Below, piece by piece: positions 53,626 through 62,589 of a stretch of DNA of 64,000 bases. The notes beneath the pieces are model-generated. The model saw nothing but the letters and a program-made list of their open reading frames with translations. It had not been told where the DNA came from and made no database searches. This DNA is from G965215225 sp965215225 (GTDB lineage Bacteria > Pseudomonadota > Gammaproteobacteria > CBDBNL01 > JAAOII01). Location: assembly GCA_965215225.1 (NCBI GenBank), contig OZ244039.1, positions 1,426,001-1,490,000 on the forward strand, read 5' to 3'. The first letter of the stretch is position 1; every line of letters starts with the position of its first letter. The translations under genes and the position numbers were made by a program.

Positions 53626-54780
53626 ATGAGTCATCAGATGTCTGACTATTTAATTGTTCCACTTGGCCGATTGCCACGTTATCTGGATGAAGAAACGGAT
53701 GGTTCTCAAGGAAAGAATCGCCAGCAAGAAACTGGTCACACCAGCGCGCAGAATGATTATGAGGCAGTGAATGTCTGGCTTAATAGATTTCGCACCTCAC
53801 CCAACACACATAGAGACTATCGGAGAGAGATAGAAAGGCTCTATCTTTGGTCAATAAATCAGGGGCTCGCCTTGTCTGATTTAAGTTTGGAGGATATGGA
53901 AGAATACAAGCATTTTTTGAAAGACCCGCAACCAAGAGAGGAATGGTGTGGCGTGGCTGTAGCCCAGAATGCACCCAACTGGAAGCCATTCGTCGGCCCC
54001 TTAAGTGTTGCCAGCCAAAACCAAGCGCTTACTATTCTTAGCACTGGGTTTTCCTTTATGACGAAAATGGGCTATCTGAAGCACAATCCTTTTCAGCTCT
54101 TATTCAAACGAGATATACGCCAGCAAATAAACAAGAGCGATAAGATAGACAGGTTTTTGGAGCAGGATGTTTGGCAGTTCTTATGGGAGTTCATTCAGAA
54201 CCAGCCAGCAGAAAATGCCCGCGCCAAGATGGAACATGAGCGCCGCCTCTTTCTTTTTAGTCTGTTATATCTTTTGGCGCCCCGCTTGAGTGAGGTCGCC
54301 AATCACCAGATGAATAGTTTCATCGAGGAGCGGGGCAAATGGTGGTGGCAGGTTACTGGCAAGGGAAACAAAACCGCCAAGATACCAGTTCCACAGGATC
54401 TATTAGAGGCATTGAAACGCTACCGCCAGTTTCTTGGCTTAGCCTCCCCGCTTCCCACTCCTAATGACACCTCCCCTCTTATTATGGATCTCAAAGCCAA
54501 CAAGGCGCTTACACCAAAAATGATCTATCTTATAGTTAAGCAAACAGTTGAACAGGCTGCCGCTAAGTTAGCTGCCCATTCGACCACCAAAGCAGAAAAA
54601 CTGCGCCAGGCTTCTACTCACTGGTTTCGTCATACTTCTCTTACCCATCAAGCCGATAGTGGCATAGATATTCGTTATCTGAAAGCCACTGCCCGTCATG
54701 CTAGCATTACCACCACCCAACGCTATATGCATGAGGAACAGGATAAATGGCATCAAGACATAGACAAGCACAAAAGATAG
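53626..54780 (+). CDS. tyrosine recombinase/integrase (XerC-like)
   Basis: 384 residues. A SAM-like DNA-binding domain at about 40-150 is followed by the catalytic domain. The first Arg is in LLAPRLSEVAN, the Lys in GKGNKTAKIP, the HxxR box in HWFRHTSLTHQ, the second His in ATARHASITTTQ and the nucleophile Tyr in RYMHEEQDKW. All catalytic residues are present, so it could be active. It is longer than XerC/XerD (about 300), so it is likely an accessory recombinase. No recognisable target site is beside it. Its last codons are repeated in tandem downstream. Confidence 0.88.
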   Translation: MSHQMSDYLIVPLGRLPRYLDEETDGSQGKNRQQETGHTSAQNDYEAVNVWLNRFRTSPNTHRDYRREIERLYLWSINQGLALSDLSLEDMEEYKHFLKDPQPREEWCGVAVAQNAPNWKPFVGPLSVASQNQALTILSTGFSFMTKMGYLKHNPFQLLFKRDIRQQINKSDKIDRFLEQDVWQFLWEFIQNQPAENARAKMEHERRLFLFSLLYLLAPRLSEVANHQMNSFIEERGKWWWQVTGKGNKTAKIPVPQDLLEALKRYRQFLGLASPLPTPNDTSPLIMDLKANKALTPKMIYLIVKQTVEQAAAKLAAHSTTKAEKLRQASTHWFRHTSLTHQADSGIDIRYLKATARHASITTTQRYMHEEQDKWHQDIDKHKR

Positions 54781-55390
54781 GCATTAAGACGCCCGCGGTC
54801 TCAGCGCCCTTCTTCTGATAAACAGGATAAATGGCATCAAGATATAAACAAGCACAAAAGATAGGACTGGCATTAAGAGGCTTGCGGCCTCAGCGCCCTT
54901 CTTCTGATAAACAGGATAAATGGCATCAGGACATAGACAAGCACAAGAGATAGGATTGGCATTAAGAGGCTAGCGGACTCAGGGTTCTTCTTCTGATAAA
55001 CAGGATAAATGGCATCAGGACATAGACAAGCACAAGAGATAGGATTGGCATTAAGAGGCTCGTGGCCTAAAGGTTCTTATTCTGACCTTTAAGATAGAGA
55101 AGTTTATATAGATTAAGACGCTCGCGGCCTCAAGGTTCTTATTCTGACCTTTAAGATAGAGAAGTTTATATAGATTAAGACGCTCGCGGCCTCAGCGCCC
55201 TTCCTCTGATAAACAGGATAAATGGCATCAGGACATAGACAAACACAAGAGATAGGATTGGCATTAAGAGGCTAGCGGCCTCAAGGTTCTTCCTCTGATA
55301 AACAGGATAAATGGCATCAAGACATAGACAAGCACAAAAGATAGGCTTCAAGATGCCCGCGGCCTCAGCGCCCTTCTTCTGATAAACAGG
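54738..55390. repeat. tandem repeat built from the recombinase tail and the msrQ tail
   Basis: ACAGGATAAATGGCATCA occurs at 54738 (in the gene), 54822, 54911, 55000, 55213 and 55302, each followed by GACATAGACAAGCACAA and then by GCGGCCTCAGCGCCCTTCTT-like sequence that encodes the end of msrQ on the other strand. Period is 84-90 bases. Between 55075 and 55200 two units of about 65 bases (ATTCTGACCTTTAAGATAGA) intervene. The convergent gene junction has been multiplied while both genes keep their ends. Confidence 0.92.
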
Positions 55391-55962
55391 ATGTAGATGC
55401 GATAGGCTTCTAAAAGAACCAGCGGAGTGAAATGAACTATTGCAGGCCCCAAGCCATTTCTTGCCAATAGCCAGTGAAGCGCCACGGCGACTGCAGCTAT
55501 ATAGACTAGCCTATGGAGCTTCTGCCATGCTCGTCCCCCTAATCTGCTCACTGAAAAATTGTTGCTAGTCACAGCTAAGGGAATGAAGATAATAAATGCC
55601 AGCCAACCAGCCCAAATTCTCACCTCGCTGAAATCATTAATGATAGAGGGGAAACTCTTAAAGAGCAGATAGGACAAAAGGTGAAGCGAAGCAAAAGAAA
55701 AGGCTGCCACCCCGAAGGTGCGTCTTTGCCGAGCTAACCACTGGATAAAACGGCTATTAGGGAAAAGCAATTTTAGTGGCGATATCATCAAGGCGATAAT
55801 CACCAGTCTGGCTGCCATCTCGCCGGTTCCATGCATCATTTCCTTATACACACCCCGTCCGAATGGGTAGCTGGTAATAAGCTCAATAAGATACGAAAAT
55901 CCTATGATAGTAAAAATCGCCCAGAGGAAGTATCTTGATGAGAAGATAGTTTTTATATTCAT
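55348..55962 (-). CDS. msrQ: heme-binding membrane subunit of a methionine sulfoxide reductase (MsrQ/YedZ type)
   Basis: 204 residues with about six helices. ARLVIIALMISPLKLLFPNS, RRTFGVAAFSFASLHLLSYL, GGRAWQKLHRLVYIAAVAVA and LHWLLA contain the conserved heme-ligand histidines of the ferric-reductase-like YedZ family. MsrQ passes electrons to periplasmic MsrP, which is not nearby. The protein's last residues RRRALRPRAS fall inside the tandem repeat. Confidence 0.85.
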   Translation of the reverse strand: MNIKTIFSSRYFLWAIFTIIGFSYLIELITSYPFGRGVYKEMMHGTGEMAARLVIIALMISPLKLLFPNSRFIQWLARQRRTFGVAAFSFASLHLLSYLLFKSFPSIINDFSEVRIWAGWLAFIIFIPLAVTSNNFSVSRLGGRAWQKLHRLVYIAAVAVALHWLLARNGLGPAIVHFTPLVLLEAYRIYILFIRRRALRPRAS

Positions 55963-55995
55963 TTTGTTCTAATAATTATTTGTTGAGTTGAATTT

Positions 55996-56093
55996 TAATT
56001 CAAGATCAGATTATAGCCCCAACAGTTGTTAATCATATTTATGAAGATGGCTATTGGGGTTTAATTCAAGCTTAGATTATAGCCCCAACAACA
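55996..56093. repeat. short repeat upstream of msrQ
   Basis: TAATTCAAG followed by AGATTATAGCCCCAACA occurs twice, about 66 bases apart (about 55996 and 56062), directly upstream of msrQ. It may be a duplicated regulatory or promoter segment. The rest of this intergenic part to about 56130 shows nothing else. Confidence 0.7.
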
Positions 56094-56539
56094 ACTAACT
56101 AAAAAGCCGTCCCAACGAAGAAGCAAAAAGTCTCGCGCACCATACTAGCTAAAAAGAGAAAAGAACCCATTTGGCAAGGGTTTATAAATACCACCAGGCT
56201 GATAGCTTCTTTTTCACCATAGAAAAAAAGTCCCATTCATCATACTGACAAAAAGGACAAAGCAATCCATTGGCAAGTGCTCGGTAATTTTATCACCAAG
56301 AGAATTAGCTAAAAAAGCAAAGCAATCCATTGGCAAGTGCTTATAAATACCACCAGGCTGATAGCTTCTTTTTCACCATAGAAAAAAAGTCCCATTCACC
56401 ATACTGACAAAAAGGGCAAAGCAATCCATTGGCAAGGGTTTATAAATACCATCAAGCTGATAGCTTCTTTTTCACCATAGAAAAAAAGTCCCTTTCATCA
56501 TACTGACAAAAAGGACAAAGCAATCCATTGGCAAGGGTT

Positions 56540-57635
56540 GGCGGATTCACATTTAAAGTGCAACACCTGTTACTAAATTATAATTGATTCCGCTGAGTTG
56601 TTGGAACACTTCAGCGGGTGTATCGAAGCCGAGGCACTTTCGTGGTCGGTTGTTCAATCGGGCCATAATTTTGGTTATCATTTCCTCGGGTAGATTTTGG
56701 AAGGACATTCCTTTTGGCAGATACTTGCGAATGAGGCCATTGAGGTTTTCATTGGTACCTCTTTCCCAGCTGCGATAAGGCGTAGCGAAGTAGGTGTCGC
56801 AGCCCAGTATGTCAGCGATTATCTGATGGTCGCTGAACTCCCGCCCATTATCGAACGTGATGGTATGGACCCAGTCGGCGATGGGTTGGAGCAGAGTAAG
56901 GATAGCCTTTGTCACTAAGGCTTTTTCTTTGCGTGGCACCGGGGCGACCAGGATGGTGCGGGAAGTTCGTTCGGCCAGGGTCACTAAGAATCCTTTATGG
57001 TTGGCACCATGCATGGTATCGGCTTCCCAGTCGCCCAGTCGGATGCGTTGTTCGACTATGGCGGGACGCTTTTCGAGGCCGACCCGTCCTGGAATGCACT
57101 GTTTATAGGCTTTGCGTCTATAGCCATGATCGTAATGGCGGTTTTGATTGCGGAGAAAAAGATGCAGGTTACCGCCCGCTTTTTGATCCTTGCGAATCCA
57201 ACGATAAAGCGTGACAAATGAGATGTGGCGGATTCCATCACGACCCCACCGCCCGGCTATCTGCTCGGGACTCACGTCTTTTTTCAACAACGCCTGTGTT
57301 TGCGCTTTCACCTCATCGGTCAGCACACAATAGCGAGGACGCTGTTGTTGTCTTTCGTTACTTAGTTGATGAGCTTGCTGATGACGATAGCCGCGCTTCC
57401 CGCGATTGCGCTGGATCTCTCGGCTAATCGTAGAAGGACAACGATCTAAGCGCCGAGCTATAAAGCGCATGCTCTTTCCATCTCTTTTCATTTTTTCTAT
57501 CAGTGCTCGTTCTTTCTTTGAAAGGTGTGTATAATATCTTTTAGACATTTTGATACCTCTTGTTTGTTTTGCTTGGATGGGATTATATAATCCCATCCAA
57601 GCAAAGAGGTGTTGCACTTATGATGCAAATTCGCA
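56540..57635 (-). mobile_element. IS30-family insertion sequence, copy 2 (1096 bp)
   Basis: Flanked by 3-bp direct repeats GTT (56537-56539 and 57636-57638) inside a satellite unit. Imperfect 29-bp ends: GGCGGATTCACATTTAAAG then TGCAACACCT at the left and, read inward, TGCGAATTTGCATCATAAG then TGCAACACCT at the right. Same length as copy 1 but clearly diverged in the middle. It contains the same 30-bp palindrome (57572-57601). Confidence 0.93.
56553..57548 (-). CDS. IS30-family transposase (copy 2)
   Basis: 331 residues from ATG 57548 (MSKRYYTHLSKKERALIEKM). Like copy 1, it has the MRFIARRLDRCPSTISREI helix-turn-helix and the D,D,E residues in LGDWEADTMHG, ITFDNGREFSDH and GTNENLNGLIRKYLPKG. 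The two transposases are clearly different in the middle, so the copies are diverged relatives and probably neither is a direct recent copy of the other. Intact reading frame. Confidence 0.95.
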   Translation of the reverse strand: MSKRYYTHLSKKERALIEKMKRDGKSMRFIARRLDRCPSTISREIQRNRGKRGYRHQQAHQLSNERQQQRPRYCVLTDEVKAQTQALLKKDVSPEQIAGRWGRDGIRHISFVTLYRWIRKDQKAGGNLHLFLRNQNRHYDHGYRRKAYKQCIPGRVGLEKRPAIVEQRIRLGDWEADTMHGANHKGFLVTLAERTSRTILVAPVPRKEKALVTKAILTLLQPIADWVHTITFDNGREFSDHQIIADILGCDTYFATPYRSWERGTNENLNGLIRKYLPKGMSFQNLPEEMITKIMARLNNRPRKCLGFDTPAEVFQQLSGINYNLVTGVAL

Positions 57636-60600
57636 GTTTATAAATACCACCAGGCTGATAGCTTCTTTTTCACCATAGAAAAAAAGTCCCATTCACCATA
57701 CTGGCAAAAAGGGCAAAGCAATCCATTGGCAAGTGCTCGGTAATTTTATCACCAAGAGAATTAGCTAAAAAAGCAAAGCAACCCATTGGCAAGTGCTCAT
57801 AAATGCTGCCAAGCCGACAGCTTCTTTTTCACCATAAAAAAAGTCCCATTCACCATACTGACAAAAAAAGCAAAGCAATCCATTGGCAAGGGTTTATAAA
57901 TACCACCAGGCTGATAGTTGCTTTTTCACCATAGAAAAAAAGTCCCTTTCACCATACTGACAAAAAGGACAAAGCAATCCATTGGCAAGTGCTTATAAAT
58001 ACCACCAGGCTGATAGCTTCTTTTTCACCATAGAAAAAAAGTCCCCGCACCATACCAGCTAAAAAAGAGAAAAGAACCCATTTGGCAAGGGTTTATAAAT
58101 ACCACCAGGCTGATAGTTGCTTTTTCACCATAGAAAAAAGTCCCTTTCACCATACCAGCTAAAAAAGAGAAAAGAACCCATTTGGCAAGGGTTTATAAAT
58201 ACCACCAGGCTGATAGTTGCTTTTTCACCATAGAAAAAAGTCCCTTTCACCATACTGACAAAAAGGGCAAAGCAATCCATCGGCAAGTGCTTATAAATAC
58301 CATCAAGCTGATAGCTTCTTTTTCACCATAGAAAAAAAGTCCCATTCACCATACTGGCAAAAAAGGCAAAGAAGTCATTTGGCAAGTGCTTATAAATACC
58401 ATCAAGCTGATAGTTGCTTTTTCACCATAGAAAAAAAGTCCCCGCACCATACCAGCTAAAAAAGAGAAAAGAACCCATTTGGCAAGGGTTTATAAATACC
58501 ACCAGGCTGATAGCTTCTTTTTCACCATAGAAAAAAAGTCCCATTCATCATACTGACAAAAAGGACAAAGCAATCCATTGGCAAGTGCTCGGTAATTTTA
58601 TCACCAAGAGAATTAGCTAAAAAAGCAAAGCAACCCATTGGCAAGTGCTCATAAATGCTGCCAAGCCGACAGCTTCTTTTTCACCATAGAAAAAAAGTCC
58701 CATTCACCATACTGACAAAAAGGACAAAGCAATCCATTGGCAAGGGTTTATAAATACCACCAGGCTGATAGCTTCTTTTTCACCATAGAAAAAAGTCCCT
58801 TTCACCATACCAGCTAAAAAAGAGAAAAGAACCCATTTGGCAAGGGTTTATAAATACCACCAGGCTGATAGTTGCTTTTTCACCATAGAAAAAAGTCCCT
58901 TTCACCATACTGACAAAAAGGGCAAAGCAATCCATCGGCAAGTGCTTATAAATACCATCAAGCTGATAGCTTCTTTTTCACCATAGAAAAAAAGTCCCAT
59001 TCACCATACTGGCAAAAAAGGCAAAGAAGTCATTTGGCAAGTGCTTATAAATACCATCAAGCTGATAGTTGCTTTTTCACCATAGAAAAAAAGTCCCCGC
59101 ACCATACCAGCTAAAAAAGAGAAAAGAACCCATTTGGCAAGGGTTTATAAATACCACCAGGCTGATAGCTTCTTTTTCACCATAGAAAAAAAGTCCCATT
59201 CATCATACTGACAAAAAGGACAAAGCAATCCATTGGCAAGTGCTCGGTAATTTTATCACCAAGAGAATTAGCTAAAAAAGCAAAGCAACCCATTGGCAAG
59301 TGCTCATAAATGCTGCCAAGCCGACAGCTTCTTTTTCACCATAGAAAAAAAGTCCCATTCACCATACTGACAAAAAGGGCAAAGCAATCCATTGGCAAGG
59401 GTTTATAAATACCATCAAGCTGATAGTTGCTTTTTCACCATAGAAAAAAAGTCCCTTTCACCATACTGACAAAAAGGACAAAGCAACCCATTGGCAAGGG
59501 TTTATAAATACCATCAAGCTGATAGTTGCTTTTTCACCATAGAAAAAAAGTCCCATTCACCATACTGACAAAAAGGACAAAGCAATCCATTGGCAAGGGT
59601 TTATAAATACCACCAGGCTGATAGCTTCTTTTTCACCATAGAAAAAAAGTCCCATTCATCATACTGACAAAAAGGATAAAGCAATCCATTGGCAAGTGCT
59701 CGGTAATTTTATCACCAAGAGAATTAGCTAAAAAAGCAAAGAAACCCATTGGCAAGTGTTTATAAATACCACCAGGCTGATAGTTGTTTTTTCACCATAG
59801 AAAAAAGAAAAAAGTCCCATTCACCATACTGACAAAAAAAGCAAAGCAATCCATTGGCAAGTGCTTATAAATACCATCAAGCTGATAGTTGCTTTTTCAC
59901 CATAGAAAAAAAAGTTCCATTCACCATACTGACAAAAAAAGCAAAGCAATCCATTGGCAAGTGCTCATAAATGTTGCCAGGCTGATAGCTTCTTTTTCAC
60001 CATAGGAAAAAGAAAAAAGGTCCATTCATCATACTGGCAAAAAGAGCAAAAAAACCATTGGCAAATGCTCGGCAATTTTATCACCGAGAGAATTAGCTAA
60101 AAAGAGCAAAGAACTCATTTGGCAAGTGTTTATAAATACCACCAGGCTGATAGCTTCTTTTTCACCATAGAAAAAAGTCCCATTCACCATACTGGCAAAA
60201 AGGACAAAGCAATCCATTGGCAAGTGCTTATAAATGTTGCCAGGCTGATAGTTGCTTTTTCACGATAGAAAAAAAGTTCCATTCACCATACTGACAAAAA
60301 GGACAAAGCAATCCATTGGCAAGTGCTTATAAATACCACCAGGCTGATAGCTTCTTTTTCACCATAGAAAAAAAGTCCCATTCACCATACTGACAAAAAG
60401 GGCAAAGCAATCCATTGGCAAGGGTTTATAAATACCACCAGGCTGATAGCTTCTTTTTCACCATAGAAAAAAAGTCCCATTCACCATACTGACAAAAAGG
60501 ACAAAGCAATCCATCGGCAAGTGTTTATAAATACCACCAGGCTGATAGCTTCTTTTTCACCATAGAAAAAAAGTCCCATTCACCATACTGACAAAAAGGA

Positions 60601-60689
60601 CAAAGCATTCCATTGGCAGATACTTATAAATGTCGCCAGGCTGATATTATGAAAAGCGCTACCTTTGGCGAGTTGGCATCGGCAAGGGT

Positions 60690-61940
60690 TTATAAATGTT
60701 GCCAGGCTGATAGTTTCTTTTTCACCATAGGAAAGTTGCTATTAGCAGTCTGTGGTAAGCCGTTCTTGTAAATGGGATAGGATTCGCCTTGAATAAGAGG
60801 AAGTATATGCTCGCGGGCAATAGGACTGATGCTATAGCCATTTTTACTGATATAGTTCTGTGGCAAAAACCTTTCGCTATTTGCTACTTTTGCCAAGGGG
60901 ATGCTTGTTATCTTCCATTTATAAGGCGAGGAAGAGATGCGCTGAATGACTGGCATGACCCCTGTTTTAGCTGCTAAGGCATAGTTGACGGCGGCGGCCC
61001 CAACCGCATAGGCATGATCTACATCCACAGCTGAACTCAGATGACGGGCAGACCTTTGTAGATAGTCAGAAATGACACAGTGATACTTATAGCCAAGCAG
61101 TTCTTTGATAAGCACAGCCAGAACTGAAGCCGCCCCGCCCAACTCTCTTACACCCGAGCGAGCAATACTAGCGCTTATATAGACGCCATCCTCGCCTCTA
61201 GCCCCTTCTGCCACTATAACAAAGCAATAGCCCCTCTTTTTAACGCAGTTTTCTACTCTCTTGAGAAAGTCTCTCTTATTAAGCGGTCTTTCAGGGAAGA
61301 TGATCAGATGAGGAGGGTCGCCCTCCTTCCGCCTTGCTAATCCGGCCGCTGCTGCTATCCAGCCGGCGTGTCGACCCATCACTTCCATCAACAGCACCTT
61401 GGTCGAGCTGGTGTGCATAGAAGCAATATCCAGCCCCGCCTCAAGCGTAGCGGTAGCCGTAAATTTAGCCACCGAGCCATAGCCGGGGCAATTATCCGTG
61501 TGGTCTATATCATTGTCAATGGTCTTAGGAATACCTATGCAGCGAAGTGGACACTTATGTTTATGGCAATAGTTGGCTATCTTATTGGCTGCATCCATTG
61601 AGCCACCCCCGCCGTTATAGAGAAAATAGCCTATGTTATGAGTTCGGAAAATACTCAATAGGCGGCGATACTCCCTCTCGTCTTGATCTGCTTCTAGCAT
61701 TCGGTGACGAGAAGAGCCGAAGATACCGCCTGGGGTATAACGGAAAGCAGCTATATTAGCCGGATCCTCATTAGTAAGGTCATAGATATCTTCTTGTAGC
61801 AAACCACGAATCCCATAGGCGGCGCAATAGGTAGAAGAAATCTTATCTGGGTGCTTGCGCGCCTCTTCAAGGACACCACATGCAGATACATTGATTACCG
61901 AGGATACCCCGCCCGACTGAACATAGAGCAGATTCTTCAT
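60690..61940 (-). CDS. pfp: phosphofructokinase, PPi-dependent family
   Basis: 416 residues. MKNLLYVQSGGVSSVINVSA, YFLYNGGGGSMDAANKI, IGIPKTIDNDIDHTDNCPGY and VMGRHAGWIAAAAGLA place it among pyrophosphate-type 6-phosphofructokinases of proteobacteria. The lysine in PKTIDND favours pyrophosphate use, but the residue that is normally Asp in such enzymes (GGGDS or GGDDS) is Gly here (GGGGS), as in ATP-using forms. So the phosphoryl donor is uncertain. It phosphorylates fructose 6-phosphate in glycolysis. Its last codons (MVKKKLSAWQHL) seed the 4.6-kb satellite downstream. Confidence 0.88.
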   Translation of the reverse strand: MKNLLYVQSGGVSSVINVSACGVLEEARKHPDKISSTYCAAYGIRGLLQEDIYDLTNEDPANIAAFRYTPGGIFGSSRHRMLEADQDEREYRRLLSIFRTHNIGYFLYNGGGGSMDAANKIANYCHKHKCPLRCIGIPKTIDNDIDHTDNCPGYGSVAKFTATATLEAGLDIASMHTSSTKVLLMEVMGRHAGWIAAAAGLARRKEGDPPHLIIFPERPLNKRDFLKRVENCVKKRGYCFVIVAEGARGEDGVYISASIARSGVRELGGAASVLAVLIKELLGYKYHCVISDYLQRSARHLSSAVDVDHAYAVGAAAVNYALAAKTGVMPVIQRISSSPYKWKITSIPLAKVANSERFLPQNYISKNGYSISPIAREHILPLIQGESYPIYKNGLPQTANSNFPMVKKKLSAWQHL

Positions 61941-61973
61941 TTGAATTTTTGAGTCAATAGAGACATTATAGAC

Positions 61974-62582
61974 CTAGTAACGAGGAGAAACTGGCTTGCC
62001 CTGATAAATAATCACCGCTAGCAAGAAGCCAACCAGGGCGCCAACGAAATGATGGATGAAGCTATTCTCTTCAATAATAAAATCCATCATAAATTGAATT
62101 GCCAAAATAATTGCCAACTGACGAGCAAAGATAAGAGCCCTGGGATCGCGCAATTCTTGCCATCTTCTCAACATCAGCCAAGCAGTGCCAGCTGCCAAGC
62201 CAAGAATAGCGCCTGAGGCTCCAATGGCACAATAGTTTGGCAGAACAAGAAGATAGGCAAGAACTATGGCAACACAGTTGGCAACAAGTCCGCTAAGGGC
62301 ATAGACAAAAAGGGCTGGTAGCAGGCCTAAGAAGCGCTCGGCATAGGAACCGAAAATCAAAAGAGCGACCATATTAAACACCAGGTGGGTCAGGTCGTAA
62401 TGAACAAACATAGAAGTTAACAGCCGCCAATACTCCCCATCCACTATCACTCTGGTTGATTGTAAGCCACCAAAACAACCACTTGGTCCTAGTTGATTGA
62501 TAACCAGATAGCATAAGACATTTAAGCCTATGAGGCTATATATAAGTGGGTTTTTACGAAAACTAACGATTTGAGGGGACAC
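61974..62582 (-). CDS. rhomboid-family intramembrane serine protease
   Basis: 202 residues from GTG 62582, six membrane helices. The catalytic Ser is in CAIGASGAILGLAAGTAW and the His in FIHHFVGALVGFLLAV; the oxyanion His/Asn region YDLTHLVFNMVALLIFGSYA is present. Rhomboids cleave membrane proteins inside the bilayer. No substrate can be named. Its start is immediately after the purine-rich array; AAGAAG just before it could be the ribosome site. Confidence 0.9.
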   Translation of the reverse strand: MSPQIVSFRKNPLIYSLIGLNVLCYLVINQLGPSGCFGGLQSTRVIVDGEYWRLLTSMFVHYDLTHLVFNMVALLIFGSYAERFLGLLPALFVYALSGLVANCVAIVLAYLLVLPNYCAIGASGAILGLAAGTAWLMLRRWQELRDPRALIFARQLAIILAIQFMMDFIIEENSFIHHFVGALVGFLLAVIIYQGKPVSPRY

Positions 62583-62589
62583 TTCTTAA

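Larger units (their letters stand above)
56130..60740. repeat. satellite array derived from the 3' end of the phosphofructokinase gene
   Basis: About 30 units of roughly 98 bases, interrupted by an IS at 56540-57635. A unit reads GGCAAGGGTTTATAAATACC, ACCAGGCTGATAGCTTCTTT, TTCACCATAGAAAAAAAGTC and CCATTCACCATACTGACAAA. Shorter units with CTCGGTAATTTTATCACCAA recur about every 5-7 units, giving higher-order blocks. On the minus strand each unit reads MVKKKLSAW plus a few codons and a TAA stop; the last unit is the actual gene end at 60690. So the unit is the gene tail. It has no unique spacers and no cas genes. Confidence 0.95.

Noticed and set aside
60029..60223. 64-residue minus-strand frame in the satellite
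   Set aside because: It is just one open reading of satellite units and contains the usual gene-tail repeat in another frame.
56130..60740. CRISPR array
   Set aside because: The regular 98-base period has no short repeat alternating with unique spacers; every unit is similar along its whole length, and no cas genes are present.
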